Shown here piece by piece: positions 39,733 to 49,375 of a DNA stretch of 64,000 nt. Source of the DNA: DATCLS01 sp035296625 (GTDB taxonomy: Bacteria > Actinomycetota > Acidimicrobiia > Acidimicrobiales > VFJN01); the NCBI GenBank assembly GCA_035296625.1, contig DATHAO010000001.1:1-64000 (forward strand). Reading direction: 5' to 3'. The translations under genes were made by a program, and so were the position numbers. Every line of letters begins with the position of its first letter. Position 1 is the stretch's first letter. Under the pieces are notes generated by a model. It worked only from the letters and a program-made list of their open reading frames with translations. It searched no databases and was not told the origin of the DNA.

Positions 39733-39754
39733 TGTCACACCCCGTGCCTACCCT
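39733..39754 (+). promoter_or_regulatory. TGTCACAC-N8-TACCCT promoter of the recQ-like gene
   Basis: TGTCACAC (39733-39740), 8 nt, TACCCT (39749-39754), then 8 nt to the ATG. The upstream element is part of a perfect GGTGTcACACC palindrome. Same arrangement as the PafBC/RecA-NDp damage promoter TTGTCRGTG-N8-TAnnnT, with a changed right part of the upstream element. Confidence 0.6.
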
Positions 39755-39762
39755 CGGGACCC

Positions 39763-41829
39763 ATGAGCATCCGAGAGGCCGCCGAGCGGCTGTTGGCCCG
39801 GTCCACCGGGCGCCCGGGGGCGACGTTCCGGCCCGGCCAGTTCGAGGCGATCGAGCGACTGGTCGAGGGCCGGGGTCGAGTCCTCGTGGTGCAGCGCACC
39901 GGCTGGGGGAAGAGCGCGGTCTACTTCCTGGCCACGCGGCTGCTGCGCGACCGGGGGGCCGGCCCGACGGTCCTCGTGTCGCCGTTGCTCGCCCTCATGC
40001 GCAACCAGGTGATGATGGCCGAGCGCGGGGGTGTGCGGGCCGCGACCATCAACAGCGGCAACCGCGACGAGTGGGAGCGCACCGAGGCCGACGTGCGCGC
40101 CGGGCTCGTCGACCTGCTGCTGATCTCGCCCGAGCGGCTCAACAACCCCCGCTTCCGCCGCGACGTGCTGCCCGACCTGGTGCGGTCGGTGGGCCTGCTC
40201 GTCGTCGACGAGGCCCACTGCATCAGCGACTGGGGCCACGACTTCCGGCCCGACTACCGGCGCATCGCCCCCGTCCTCGCCCAGCTCCCGCCGGGTGTCC
40301 CGGTGCTCTGCACCACGGCCACGGCCAACGACCGGGTCGTCGACGACATCGTCGAGCAGCTCGGCGACGACCTCGAAGTCGTCCGGGGGCCGCTCGACCG
40401 GGAGAGCCTGTCGCTGGCCGCCCTGGTGGTCCCCGAGCCGGCCGAGCGCCTGGCCTGGCTGGCCACCGTGGTGCCCCGGCTCGACGGCTCGGGCATCGTC
40501 TACTGCCTCACCGTGTCCGACACCGAGCGGGTGGCCGACTGGCTGCGGTCCCGCGGCATCGACGGGGTCGCCTACACGGGCGAGAGCGACAACGACGAGC
40601 GGGTCGGCATCGAGGAGGCGCTGCTCGCCAACGAGATCAAGGTCGTGGTCGCCACCTCGGCGCTCGGCATGGGCTTCGACAAGCCCGACCTCGCCTTCGT
40701 CGTGCACTTCCAGAGCCCCGGCTCGCCAATCGCGTACTACCAGCAGGTCGGCCGGGCGGGGCGAGCGGTCGACCGGGCAGTCGGGGTGCTGCTTCGGGGC
40801 CGCGAGGACGTCGACATCCAAGACCACTTCATCACCACCGCCTTCCCACCCCGTGAGACGGCCGAGCAGATCGTCGGGCTGCTCGAGGGCTTGACCGGGG
40901 CCATGCCGCTCAGCCACCTCGAGTACGAGGTGAACGCCCCCCGCAGCCGCATCGAGTCGATGCTGAAGGTGCTCGAGGTCGACGGCGCCGTCGAGCGGTC
41001 CGGCGGTGGCTGGCAGCGCACCGCCCAGCCGTGGAGCTACGACGCCGAGCGGGTCGAGCGCGTGACCGCGCTGCGCCGCGCCGAGCAGGCGGCGATGGCC
41101 GACTACGCGGCGACCGACGGCTGCCGCATGCACTACCTGCGCGGCCAGCTCGACGACCCGGCAGCCGAGCCGTGCGGCCGATGCGACCGCTGCACCGGCG
41201 AGAGCTGGGTGATCGAGCCCGACCGGGCGCTCGTGGCGGCCGCCGTGGCGCATCTCCGGGGGCGCACGCTCACGATCGAGCCCCGGCGCCAGTGGCCCAC
41301 CGGGTTCGGCGATCTGCGCGGGCGCATCCCCGCCGAGAAGCGGCTCGGGACCGGCCGGGCCCTTGCCGTCGAGGGCGACGGCGGCTGGGGGCGCACCGTG
41401 CGCGACGTCATCCGGCTCGACGGGGACTGGCCCGACGAGCTGCTCGACGCCGCCGCCGGCCTCGTGTCCCGCTGGGGGCCCGAGCCCCGGCCCACGTGGG
41501 TCGCCGCCGTCCCCTCGGTCTCGGCTCCCAAGCGGGTCGACGCCCTCGCCCGGCGGTTGGCGGACGCGCTCGACGTGCCCTACGTCGACGCCGTCCGCCG
41601 GGTGCAGCCCGGCCCACCGCAGCGGGCGATGGCCAACAGCGCCCAGCAGCTGCGCAACGTCATCGAGGCCTTCGCCGTCGACACCCCCGCAGTGCGGCCC
41701 GGAGCGGTCCTGCTCGTCGACGACACGGTCGACTCCCGCTGGACGCTGACCACGGTGGGCGTCGCACTGCGCGAGGCCGGCAGCGGGCCGGTCCACCCCG
41801 TCGCCCTGGCGGTCGCCGCCGGGTCGTGA
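39763..41829 (+). CDS. recQ: RecQ-family DNA helicase fused to a phosphoribosyltransferase-like domain
   Basis: 688 residues. Helicase motifs: RTGWGKSAVYF (Walker A), VSPLLALMRNQ, VVDEAHCISDWGHDFRPDY (DEAH), LCTTATAND, TSALGMGFDKPDL and QQVGRAGRAVDR. A zinc cluster with four Cys follows (CRMHYLRGQ and CGRCDRC), then a winged-helix-like part. The last 200 residues contain KRLGTGRALAVEGD, RNVIEAFAV and VLLVDDTVDSRWTLTTVG, the PRPP-binding loop of type I phosphoribosyltransferases as in ComF. Such RecQ-PRTase fusions suggest a link between unwinding and nucleotide salvage; the enzymatic role is unknown. Confidence 0.88.
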   Translation: MSIREAAERLLARSTGRPGATFRPGQFEAIERLVEGRGRVLVVQRTGWGKSAVYFLATRLLRDRGAGPTVLVSPLLALMRNQVMMAERGGVRAATINSGNRDEWERTEADVRAGLVDLLLISPERLNNPRFRRDVLPDLVRSVGLLVVDEAHCISDWGHDFRPDYRRIAPVLAQLPPGVPVLCTTATANDRVVDDIVEQLGDDLEVVRGPLDRESLSLAALVVPEPAERLAWLATVVPRLDGSGIVYCLTVSDTERVADWLRSRGIDGVAYTGESDNDERVGIEEALLANEIKVVVATSALGMGFDKPDLAFVVHFQSPGSPIAYYQQVGRAGRAVDRAVGVLLRGREDVDIQDHFITTAFPPRETAEQIVGLLEGLTGAMPLSHLEYEVNAPRSRIESMLKVLEVDGAVERSGGGWQRTAQPWSYDAERVERVTALRRAEQAAMADYAATDGCRMHYLRGQLDDPAAEPCGRCDRCTGESWVIEPDRALVAAAVAHLRGRTLTIEPRRQWPTGFGDLRGRIPAEKRLGTGRALAVEGDGGWGRTVRDVIRLDGDWPDELLDAAAGLVSRWGPEPRPTWVAAVPSVSAPKRVDALARRLADALDVPYVDAVRRVQPGPPQRAMANSAQQLRNVIEAFAVDTPAVRPGAVLLVDDTVDSRWTLTTVGVALREAGSGPVHPVALAVAAGS

Positions 41830-41861
41830 CACAGGCGGGGGCGGGCTCCTGGTCCGCCGGG

Positions 41862-41976
41862 TCAGACTGGGCCGTCGACCACTTCGTAGTCGAGGTCGGC
41901 GGCCGTGAGCCAGGGCGGGGCCTCGGCGGCTGGCCAGCAGCCAGCCGGCGCCCACCACCACCGATTCGACCACCAT
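41862..41976 (-). pseudogene. Possible small gene coupled to the ceramidase-like gene, frameshifted
   Basis: An ATG overlaps the ceramidase stop (TGATG). It reads MVVESVVVGAGWLLA and then loses coding character, while the next frame gives AAEAPPWLTAADLDYEVVDG and a stop at 41862. Both halves have GC-rich third positions. One inserted base would explain it. About 37 residues if joined; could also be chance. Confidence 0.3.
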
Positions 41977-44033
41977 CAGTCGAACCCGCTTGACGCCACC
42001 TCCGGCTGGCCGGCGTTGGGGACCAGCACGAAGCGGTGCCGGCGGCCGGCCTTGAACCCCGGATCCCACCAGCGGGTCACGTAGCGGTGCGCACCCTCGG
42101 GCGTCGCCCCCGCGTGGACGACCTCGATGTCGCAGCCCTGGTCGTCGACCGGGCGGCCGTGCGCCACCGCCGGCCGCCACACCCCGGCCCCATCGGCCAT
42201 CTCGACCCGCAGGAGTGGCTCGTGCCAGTCGAGGTCGGCGGGCGCGACGTCGAGCCACTCCAACTCCCAGCGCGGGTCGGTCGTGGCCGTGGCGTCGACG
42301 AACGCCGCGGCCCCGGCCACGGACCGCACGGCTCCGGCTCCCAGTCCGGCCGCACCGCCAGCTGGCCGACCGGTCGCACCGGCGCGGGCCGGGAGGTAGC
42401 GCCGGACCCGGAGGTCGAACCGCCGCCCGGGTACCAGGTCGGTGACCAGGCCCGCCCGCATGGTCTGGGCGGCCAGGCGGGCGGCCTCGGCCGTGACGAA
42501 CGGCTGGGTGCCGGGTCCGTAGAGCGTGTGGCCGCCCTCGTAGCGCTGGAGGCCGTACTCCTCCGGCGTCGTGCAGTAGCCGGCGTACTCGTTGGCCACC
42601 GACGTCACGATCGTCCGCTCGACGTCGGCCACGCCGTCGGCGCCGATGGCGGCGAGCACGGCGGCTCCGACCCGCCTCCCGGTCTCGACCGTCAGCTCGA
42701 ACGGCAGCCCTACCAAGGCCACGTCCGCGATGCGCAGCACCTGCACCGGCAGCACGCGGGGGAACGACCGGGGCGGCAGGACGAGGGCCTGCAGCGATCC
42801 GCCGATCACCCACTTCACGCCCTGGGCGCCGTGGGGCCGCCGGCGGGGCATGCCGGCCTTGAACGGGGGGATGCGGTGCAGGACGGGCGTCTCGTTCTCG
42901 AACGCGCCGCCGAGGAGCGCCCCGCCGACGGCGGCCCGGCGGGACAGCGTCACGCCGCCGGACGTGCGGTTCCGGTCGAGGTCGAGCTCGCGGAGCCCAC
43001 AGGCCAGCTCCACCCGCTCGGTCAGCGATCCCTCGAGCCGTTCGTAGAGCTCCGCGGCCGCCGCCCCGATGCCGGCGCCGATCCGCCGGGCCTCGAGGTG
43101 GCCCGCCCTGCCGGGGTGGAGCGAGGGGGCCACGTCCGCGTGCGGACCTTCGACGGCCCCCACGACCGGACGCACGCCGTGGCGGTGCTCGATGCGCGCG
43201 GCCAGCTCGCCCACGACGTAGGCCCACAGGTCGGCGTTGTAGTGGTCCGCATGCATCGGCACGCCGGTTCCGTGCACGGCGAAGACGACGGTGGCGGCCA
43301 GCGGTTCGAACCCACCGGCGGGCGCCTCGGCGTCGACCCGCACGAGGTGCAGGCAGGGGTCGATCGACACGTACGAGCGCTGGCGCTCGGTCCGCCGGTC
43401 CGTGACCTCGGCGTTGCGCACGTGCGAGTCGAGCGACCGGTTGCGGGTCAATCCCCACACGTCGGTTTCGCCGACCGCCAGTCGGGCGGGGCGGCGGTGC
43501 GCGACGGCGGCGACCACGCCGCCGGCGATCCGCTCGGCCAGGAACTGGGTCCACGCCGGATCGAATCCGGTCTTGTTGGACGCGAAGCGGTTGTAGAAGT
43601 CGGTGCCGAGGAACTGGCCCGGCCCCCCGTGGGTGTGCGTGGCGCCGATGTAGACGCCGGCGGCCGGCACGTCCGTGCGCTCGGCGACAGCCCGGGCGAC
43701 GAGGCGCTGCACGACCGCCGAGCCCCCGAGCAGGTCGCACTGCACGAGGACGAGCGAGCCCGACGGCGAGCGCAGGTGGAGCACCCGGGCGCGCAGCCGG
43801 CTGCGGAACCCCGTGCCGGTCTTTGCGTTGCGCGAGTAGCCGGCCTTGGGCATGCCCGGCGGGGGCGTGATGTCGACCTCGGTGGCGCCGGCGAGCAGGC
43901 CCGTCCCCCGTGGTAGCGGGGGAGGGGAACCGGCCGCGACGGGGTCGTCGACGGTGAAGCGCGCCCGGCGCACGCGTCCGTCGACGAAGGGGAGCAGCGG
44001 GCTGTCCGCGGCGATGTCCCAACCGGCTGCCAT
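41976..44033 (-). CDS. Neutral/alkaline ceramidase-like hydrolase
   Basis: 685 residues. Family motifs: ATEVDITPPPGMPKAGYSRN near residue 50, GVYIGATHTHGGPGQFLGTD (zinc His), FAVHGTGVPMHADHYNADLW, and VANEYAGYCTTPEEYGLQRY followed by EGGHTLYGP. A C-terminal Ig-like part follows, with a Gly/Ala insert. No signal peptide is evident, unlike secreted bacterial ceramidases, so substrate and location are uncertain; it may act on other N-acyl lipids. GGGAGG lies before the ATG. Divergent from the next membrane protein gene. Confidence 0.85.
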   Translation of the reverse strand: MAAGWDIAADSPLLPFVDGRVRRARFTVDDPVAAGSPPPLPRGTGLLAGATEVDITPPPGMPKAGYSRNAKTGTGFRSRLRARVLHLRSPSGSLVLVQCDLLGGSAVVQRLVARAVAERTDVPAAGVYIGATHTHGGPGQFLGTDFYNRFASNKTGFDPAWTQFLAERIAGGVVAAVAHRRPARLAVGETDVWGLTRNRSLDSHVRNAEVTDRRTERQRSYVSIDPCLHLVRVDAEAPAGGFEPLAATVVFAVHGTGVPMHADHYNADLWAYVVGELAARIEHRHGVRPVVGAVEGPHADVAPSLHPGRAGHLEARRIGAGIGAAAAELYERLEGSLTERVELACGLRELDLDRNRTSGGVTLSRRAAVGGALLGGAFENETPVLHRIPPFKAGMPRRRPHGAQGVKWVIGGSLQALVLPPRSFPRVLPVQVLRIADVALVGLPFELTVETGRRVGAAVLAAIGADGVADVERTIVTSVANEYAGYCTTPEEYGLQRYEGGHTLYGPGTQPFVTAEAARLAAQTMRAGLVTDLVPGRRFDLRVRRYLPARAGATGRPAGGAAGLGAGAVRSVAGAAAFVDATATTDPRWELEWLDVAPADLDWHEPLLRVEMADGAGVWRPAVAHGRPVDDQGCDIEVVHAGATPEGAHRYVTRWWDPGFKAGRRHRFVLVPNAGQPEVASSGFD

Positions 44034-44188
44034 CGTCGGCGCCTCCCGGCTCTCGGTCTCGGCGCTTACGGGTTAGCACGGCGGGCGCCCGCCTCCGCAG
44101 CCCGCCGGGGCGAGACCGGCGACCTCCTGCGGCGACCTCCGAGAACGCCAGGTCGATGGAAGGGTGTCGTGCCGCGTAGCGTTGCCCC

Positions 44189-45661
<1,473 letters not shown>

Positions 45662-45683
45662 CCCTCCTCCAGAGCCGCGCGGG

Positions 45684-46325
45684 TCATGCGGGCGCGGTGA
45701 CGGTGCCGCTAAGGGCGGCCGAGGCCAGCTGGGGCGACGACTCGATGGCGTCCGCGGTGAGGGCGCCCGATGCACCGGCCTGCACGTCGAGCTGCTGGGT
45801 CAGGGCGTACAGCCGGAACTCGTAGTGGTGCACGCCGGCGTCGGGGCACGGCGGGGCGTAGCCGGTCGAGCCGAAGTCGTTGGCGGCCTCTACGGCGCCC
45901 TCCGGTGGCGTGCCCTGCGCCAGCCCGCCGGTGCTCGCCGGGATGCCGGCCAGCACCCAGTGGATCGCCGCGCCGGCGTCGAGGTCCCGCACGACGAGCG
46001 CCAACTCGGCGGCCCCCAGCGGCACGCCGCTCCACAGCAGCGGCGGCGATAGGCCCTCGCCCCGACAGGTGTGGGTGTCGGGGATGGGCCCGCCCTCGGC
46101 GAACGCATCGCTGGATATGCGCACGGTGGCAGTGGCGGGCACGGTGCCGATCGCCGCGGTCGCCGACGTCGTCGCTCCGGCCGTCGTGGTCGTCTGGTCG
46201 GCGCTGGGGTCCCGCAGCGCCCGCCCGTCGTCCGCGCACCCGGCGGGCCCGGCGGCGCCGAGCCCGAGGGCCAGCACCACCGCCCCGGCACGGGCCGGCC
46301 CACGCAGGCCGCCACGCGCCTCCAC
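45684..46325 (-). CDS. YbhB/YbcL-type PEBP-family lipoprotein
   Basis: 213 residues from GTG 46325. Lipoprotein signal with lipobox AAGPAGCADD, a Thr-rich linker, then the phosphatidylethanolamine-binding-protein fold: FAEGGPIPDTHTCRGEGLSP, PLLWSGVPLGAAELALVVRD, IHWVLAGIP, GYAPPCPDAGVHHYEFRLYAL. Function of bacterial members is unclear; binding of small ligands or kinase/protease inhibition have been proposed. A farther ATG at 46409 would give a long Arg-rich n-region and is less likely. Confidence 0.85.
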   Translation of the reverse strand: MEARGGLRGPARAGAVVLALGLGAAGPAGCADDGRALRDPSADQTTTTAGATTSATAAIGTVPATATVRISSDAFAEGGPIPDTHTCRGEGLSPPLLWSGVPLGAAELALVVRDLDAGAAIHWVLAGIPASTGGLAQGTPPEGAVEAANDFGSTGYAPPCPDAGVHHYEFRLYALTQQLDVQAGASGALTADAIESSPQLASAALSGTVTAPA

Positions 46326-46407
46326 CGGCCCGCCGCGGCGCGTCCCCGTCCGACCTTGAACCCGCGCCTTGCCCCGCGCCACAGCGTTCCCTGTCGAGTC
46401 AGGCGCC

Positions 46408-47721
46408 ATGGGGCCGAGTGTTGCAGACTGTCGCGGCTTCGCCGGAAGACGGTCTCGAGCCGACGAGCCCACCCCCCGAACCGATCGATTGCGACAGAAC
46501 CTCCCGTCTTTGGCGCGGCTGCGCGCGCTCTTGGGTCCGGACGTCGCCGGCGTCCGGCAGAGCCTCGTCGCGCTCGGGCTCAACTCCTCCACCAGCCTGG
46601 TGGCCGGGGCCTTCCTCGGCGCCATCACCGACACCTTCGACCGGTACCCCGGCCTGCTCGTGCTCGTGCCGGCGGCCATCGGCCTGCGCGGCAACGTGTT
46701 CGGCTCGTTCGGGAACCGGCTGTCGACGGCGATTCACGCCGGCACGTTCCGCTGGTCGCTGCGCCGGGAGGCGGTGCTCGGCCAGAACGTCATGGCGTCG
46801 CTCCTGCTCACGATGGGCTTGTCGCTCGCCCTGGCGGTGGTCGCCAAGGCCGTCGCCCTCGGGCTCGGCCTGGAGGGGTCCATCGACCTGCTGTCGATGT
46901 CGACCGTGTCGATCCTCGGCGGCATCCTCGGCTCGATCGTGGTGCTGGCCGCCGCCCTTGGCCTCACGGCGGGCGCCGTGCGTTTCGGGTGGGACCTCGA
47001 CAACGTGACCGCCCCGCTGGTCTCCACGCTGGGCGACGTGCTGACGCTTCCCGCGCTGTACCTGGCCACGCTGCTGCTCGGCATCGCCGTTATCAGCCCG
47101 GCGATCGGCGCCGTGCTGGTCGGGTTGTCGCTGACGGGCCTCGTGCTCGGCTGGCGCAGCTCGACCGACGGGCTGCGGCGCATCGTGCACGAGTCCGTCC
47201 CCGTGCTGGTCATCGCCGGGTGCGTGAGCGCCGGGGCGGGCGTGGCGCTCGAGACGTCGTTCGACCGGTTCGCCGCCCTGCCCGCGCTGCTGGTGCTCGT
47301 GCCGGCCCACCTGTCGAGTGCCGGGGCGCTCGGCGGCATCCTCTCGGGCAGGGTCTCGTCGAAGCTGTTCCTCGGCCTCGTCGCCCCCGAAGCCCGGCCG
47401 AACCGCGAGGCCCGCCGCGACATCACGTTGGCGTTCCTGCTGGCCCTGCCCGTCTACGTGGTCAACGGCGCGGGGGCCCACGTCGTGGCGCGGGCCCTCG
47501 GCCAGGAGAGCCCCGGGCTGGCCGCCATGCTCGGAGTGTCGCTGATCGGCGGGGTGCTGGCGATGGCCTTCGTCGTGAGCGTGGCCTACTACGGCACGAT
47601 CGCCGCCTACCGCACCGGCGTCGACCCCGACACCTACGGCATCCCGGTCGTCAGCTCGTCGGTCGACTTCGTGGGCGCGTTCACGCTCGTGTGGGCGATC
47701 GCCCTGCTGGGCCTCGCGTAG
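46408..47721 (+). CDS. MgtE-core divalent cation transporter (duplicated membrane domain)
   Basis: 437 residues with about ten membrane helices in two homologous halves: LVALGLNSSTSLVAGAFLGA, LLVLVPAAIGLRGNVFGSFG, and in the second half ESVPVLVIAGCVSAGAGVAL, LLVLVPAHLSSAGALGGILS. The PxxxxxRGNxxG-type motif is that of the MgtE pore domain, but the cytosolic N and CBS domains are absent. Likely Mg2+ or Co2+ transport. A PhoU/TrkA-C protein of the kind that often accompanies this transporter is encoded 1.6 kb downstream. Start uncertain; a TTG near 46487 is an alternative. Confidence 0.82.
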   Translation: MGPSVADCRGFAGRRSRADEPTPRTDRLRQNLPSLARLRALLGPDVAGVRQSLVALGLNSSTSLVAGAFLGAITDTFDRYPGLLVLVPAAIGLRGNVFGSFGNRLSTAIHAGTFRWSLRREAVLGQNVMASLLLTMGLSLALAVVAKAVALGLGLEGSIDLLSMSTVSILGGILGSIVVLAAALGLTAGAVRFGWDLDNVTAPLVSTLGDVLTLPALYLATLLLGIAVISPAIGAVLVGLSLTGLVLGWRSSTDGLRRIVHESVPVLVIAGCVSAGAGVALETSFDRFAALPALLVLVPAHLSSAGALGGILSGRVSSKLFLGLVAPEARPNREARRDITLAFLLALPVYVVNGAGAHVVARALGQESPGLAAMLGVSLIGGVLAMAFVVSVAYYGTIAAYRTGVDPDTYGIPVVSSSVDFVGAFTLVWAIALLGLA

Positions 47722-47734
47722 CCCGTGCGCGCCC

Positions 47735-47797
47735 GTCCGGCCCGCCCGGGCCGCCCGGGCCGTCCGGCCCGCCCGGCCCGCCCGGGCCGCCCGGGCC
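47735..47797. repeat. GC-only repeat between convergent genes
   Basis: Nearly all C and G: two related copies of a unit starting GTCCGGCCCGCCCGG (47735-47761 and 47762-47797), with nested CCCGGGCC palindromes. It fills most of the 118-nt gap between two stop codons and can form strong hairpins. Confidence 0.7.
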
Positions 47798-47839
47798 GGC
47801 CCCTCCGGCGCAACGCGGCCGATCGCACGACGGCTCGGA

Positions 47840-49246
47840 TCATGGCGTCCACGCGGACGTCGTGGCGGTGAGCGGCTGGCCTGCCTGCTCGGCCCAGTGC
47901 TGCAACTCGGCGGGCGTGGCGATCGAGACCGCCGCCACCATGACCGTGCGCGACCGCAGGTGATGGCCGCAGTCGCCGGTGAGCCCGGGATCGGTGCAGT
48001 CCACGGCGCCGATCGTGGCCCCGGCCTCGCCCACGGCCTCGCCGTCGCCGGTGCACTGGGTGGTCGCCGGCGTGACGTCGTCCTCGTAGCGGGTGGCGGG
48101 GGTGAGGGGCAGGTCGGTGTCGACCGACGCCGACACGCCCAGCCCGCCCTGCGGACCGAGGAACGTCCACCACGACGGGACGCCGGTGGCCACGGCGTCG
48201 GGCTGGCCGTCGACCTGCACCCTGCCCGCCGCCTGCGGGCTGCGGAACGTCATGCCGAACGCGTCGCGGTCGAGGTCGAGGTACGAGGCGACGCCGGGGA
48301 TGGCGTGCACCCGCAGATCGACCGTCGTCTCGATGGAGGTGCCGTAGAAGGCATGGGTCGCCTGGGTGTTCGGGCCGCTGTTCGCGCCCACGTAGCTGCG
48401 CAGCCCCCGCACGGGGCCGACCTTGTTGACGACGAACGCCCCCTCGCCGGCGTCGAAGGTGTCCTCGGTGCGGCCGCACTGCCCGGGGATCAGCCGGTAC
48501 TTCATCCGGTCGACGATGTCGACGCCGGACCGGTCGCCATGGGTGAGCGTGACCTCGTCGAGGAGCCAGCGGTCGGCGAAGTGGGCCGTGTAGGTCGACC
48601 CGGTGATCGTCGAGTCCTCCGGGTTGGGGCCTGCGGTGCGGTTGTAGGTCGTGCGGTAGTCGCCGCTCGCCAGGGAGAAGTCGTAGTCGACGTAGGACGC
48701 GCCGGCTGACGGGTCGAGCGTGCTGCTCCGGAACAGGTAGACGTAGCCGGTCGCCCCGGGGACCGCGGGGTCGTCGAGGCGCACCTCGACGCCGGTGCCC
48801 GGCACGGTGCCGGCGGGCGTGGAGCCCGGTGCCCGGCCGCCGGCGTCGCGGGCCATGAACACGACCTCGTCGTCGGCGTCGAGCGCCGGATCCGGGTCGG
48901 CGCCGGCGAACGTCGTGGGGTCTGCGTACGCGCTGATGGGGATGGCGGTCGACGAGTTGAACTGGTCGGGAGGCAGGTCGTAGACGTCGGCGACGGTCGT
49001 GGCCAGTCGCTCGTCGACCTGCACCGGGATCTGCGTCCACCCGGCGGAGGACGCCCGGAACGCCACCACGTCGCCGACCGGGGCGCCGGCCAGGGCCGGC
49101 AGGTCGGCGCCGTCGAGGACGACCGGGCTCACCGGCCGGTCGAGCGTGCTGCGCACGGGGTCGGGTTCGCATGCGGCGAGCACGGCCGCCACCAACACGA
49201 TGCCTGCGCCCGCTCCGGCCAGGCGGCCGCTTCCGTGGATGCGCAC
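47840..49246 (-). CDS. Large secreted lipoprotein of unknown function
   Basis: 468 residues. Lipobox VLAACEPDP near residue 26, then an all-beta secreted protein. Visible stretches are VVLDGADLPALAGAPVGDVV, IPVQVDERL, ALDADDEVVFMARDAGG, and paired Cys near the end (TTQCTGDGEA, GAVDCTDPGLTGDCGHH). The DADDEVVFMA segment and the repeated acidic loops suggest calcium binding. No enzyme motif recognised. It interrupts the MgtE-core and PhoU/TrkA-C pair on the other strand. Confidence 0.75.
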   Translation of the reverse strand: MRIHGSGRLAGAGAGIVLVAAVLAACEPDPVRSTLDRPVSPVVLDGADLPALAGAPVGDVVAFRASSAGWTQIPVQVDERLATTVADVYDLPPDQFNSSTAIPISAYADPTTFAGADPDPALDADDEVVFMARDAGGRAPGSTPAGTVPGTGVEVRLDDPAVPGATGYVYLFRSSTLDPSAGASYVDYDFSLASGDYRTTYNRTAGPNPEDSTITGSTYTAHFADRWLLDEVTLTHGDRSGVDIVDRMKYRLIPGQCGRTEDTFDAGEGAFVVNKVGPVRGLRSYVGANSGPNTQATHAFYGTSIETTVDLRVHAIPGVASYLDLDRDAFGMTFRSPQAAGRVQVDGQPDAVATGVPSWWTFLGPQGGLGVSASVDTDLPLTPATRYEDDVTPATTQCTGDGEAVGEAGATIGAVDCTDPGLTGDCGHHLRSRTVMVAAVSIATPAELQHWAEQAGQPLTATTSAWTP

Positions 49247-49375
49247 GTCGTCCCTCGTGTCCCCAGCGGCTCACCAGCGAGGCGCCGCTCCGCCAAGAGG
49301 GTCCCTCGGGCGGCGTCGCCGGCGCAACCTCGGGCCCGGGCTGCCTGCCTCGCCTATCGTTGGCGCGACAGCCGC

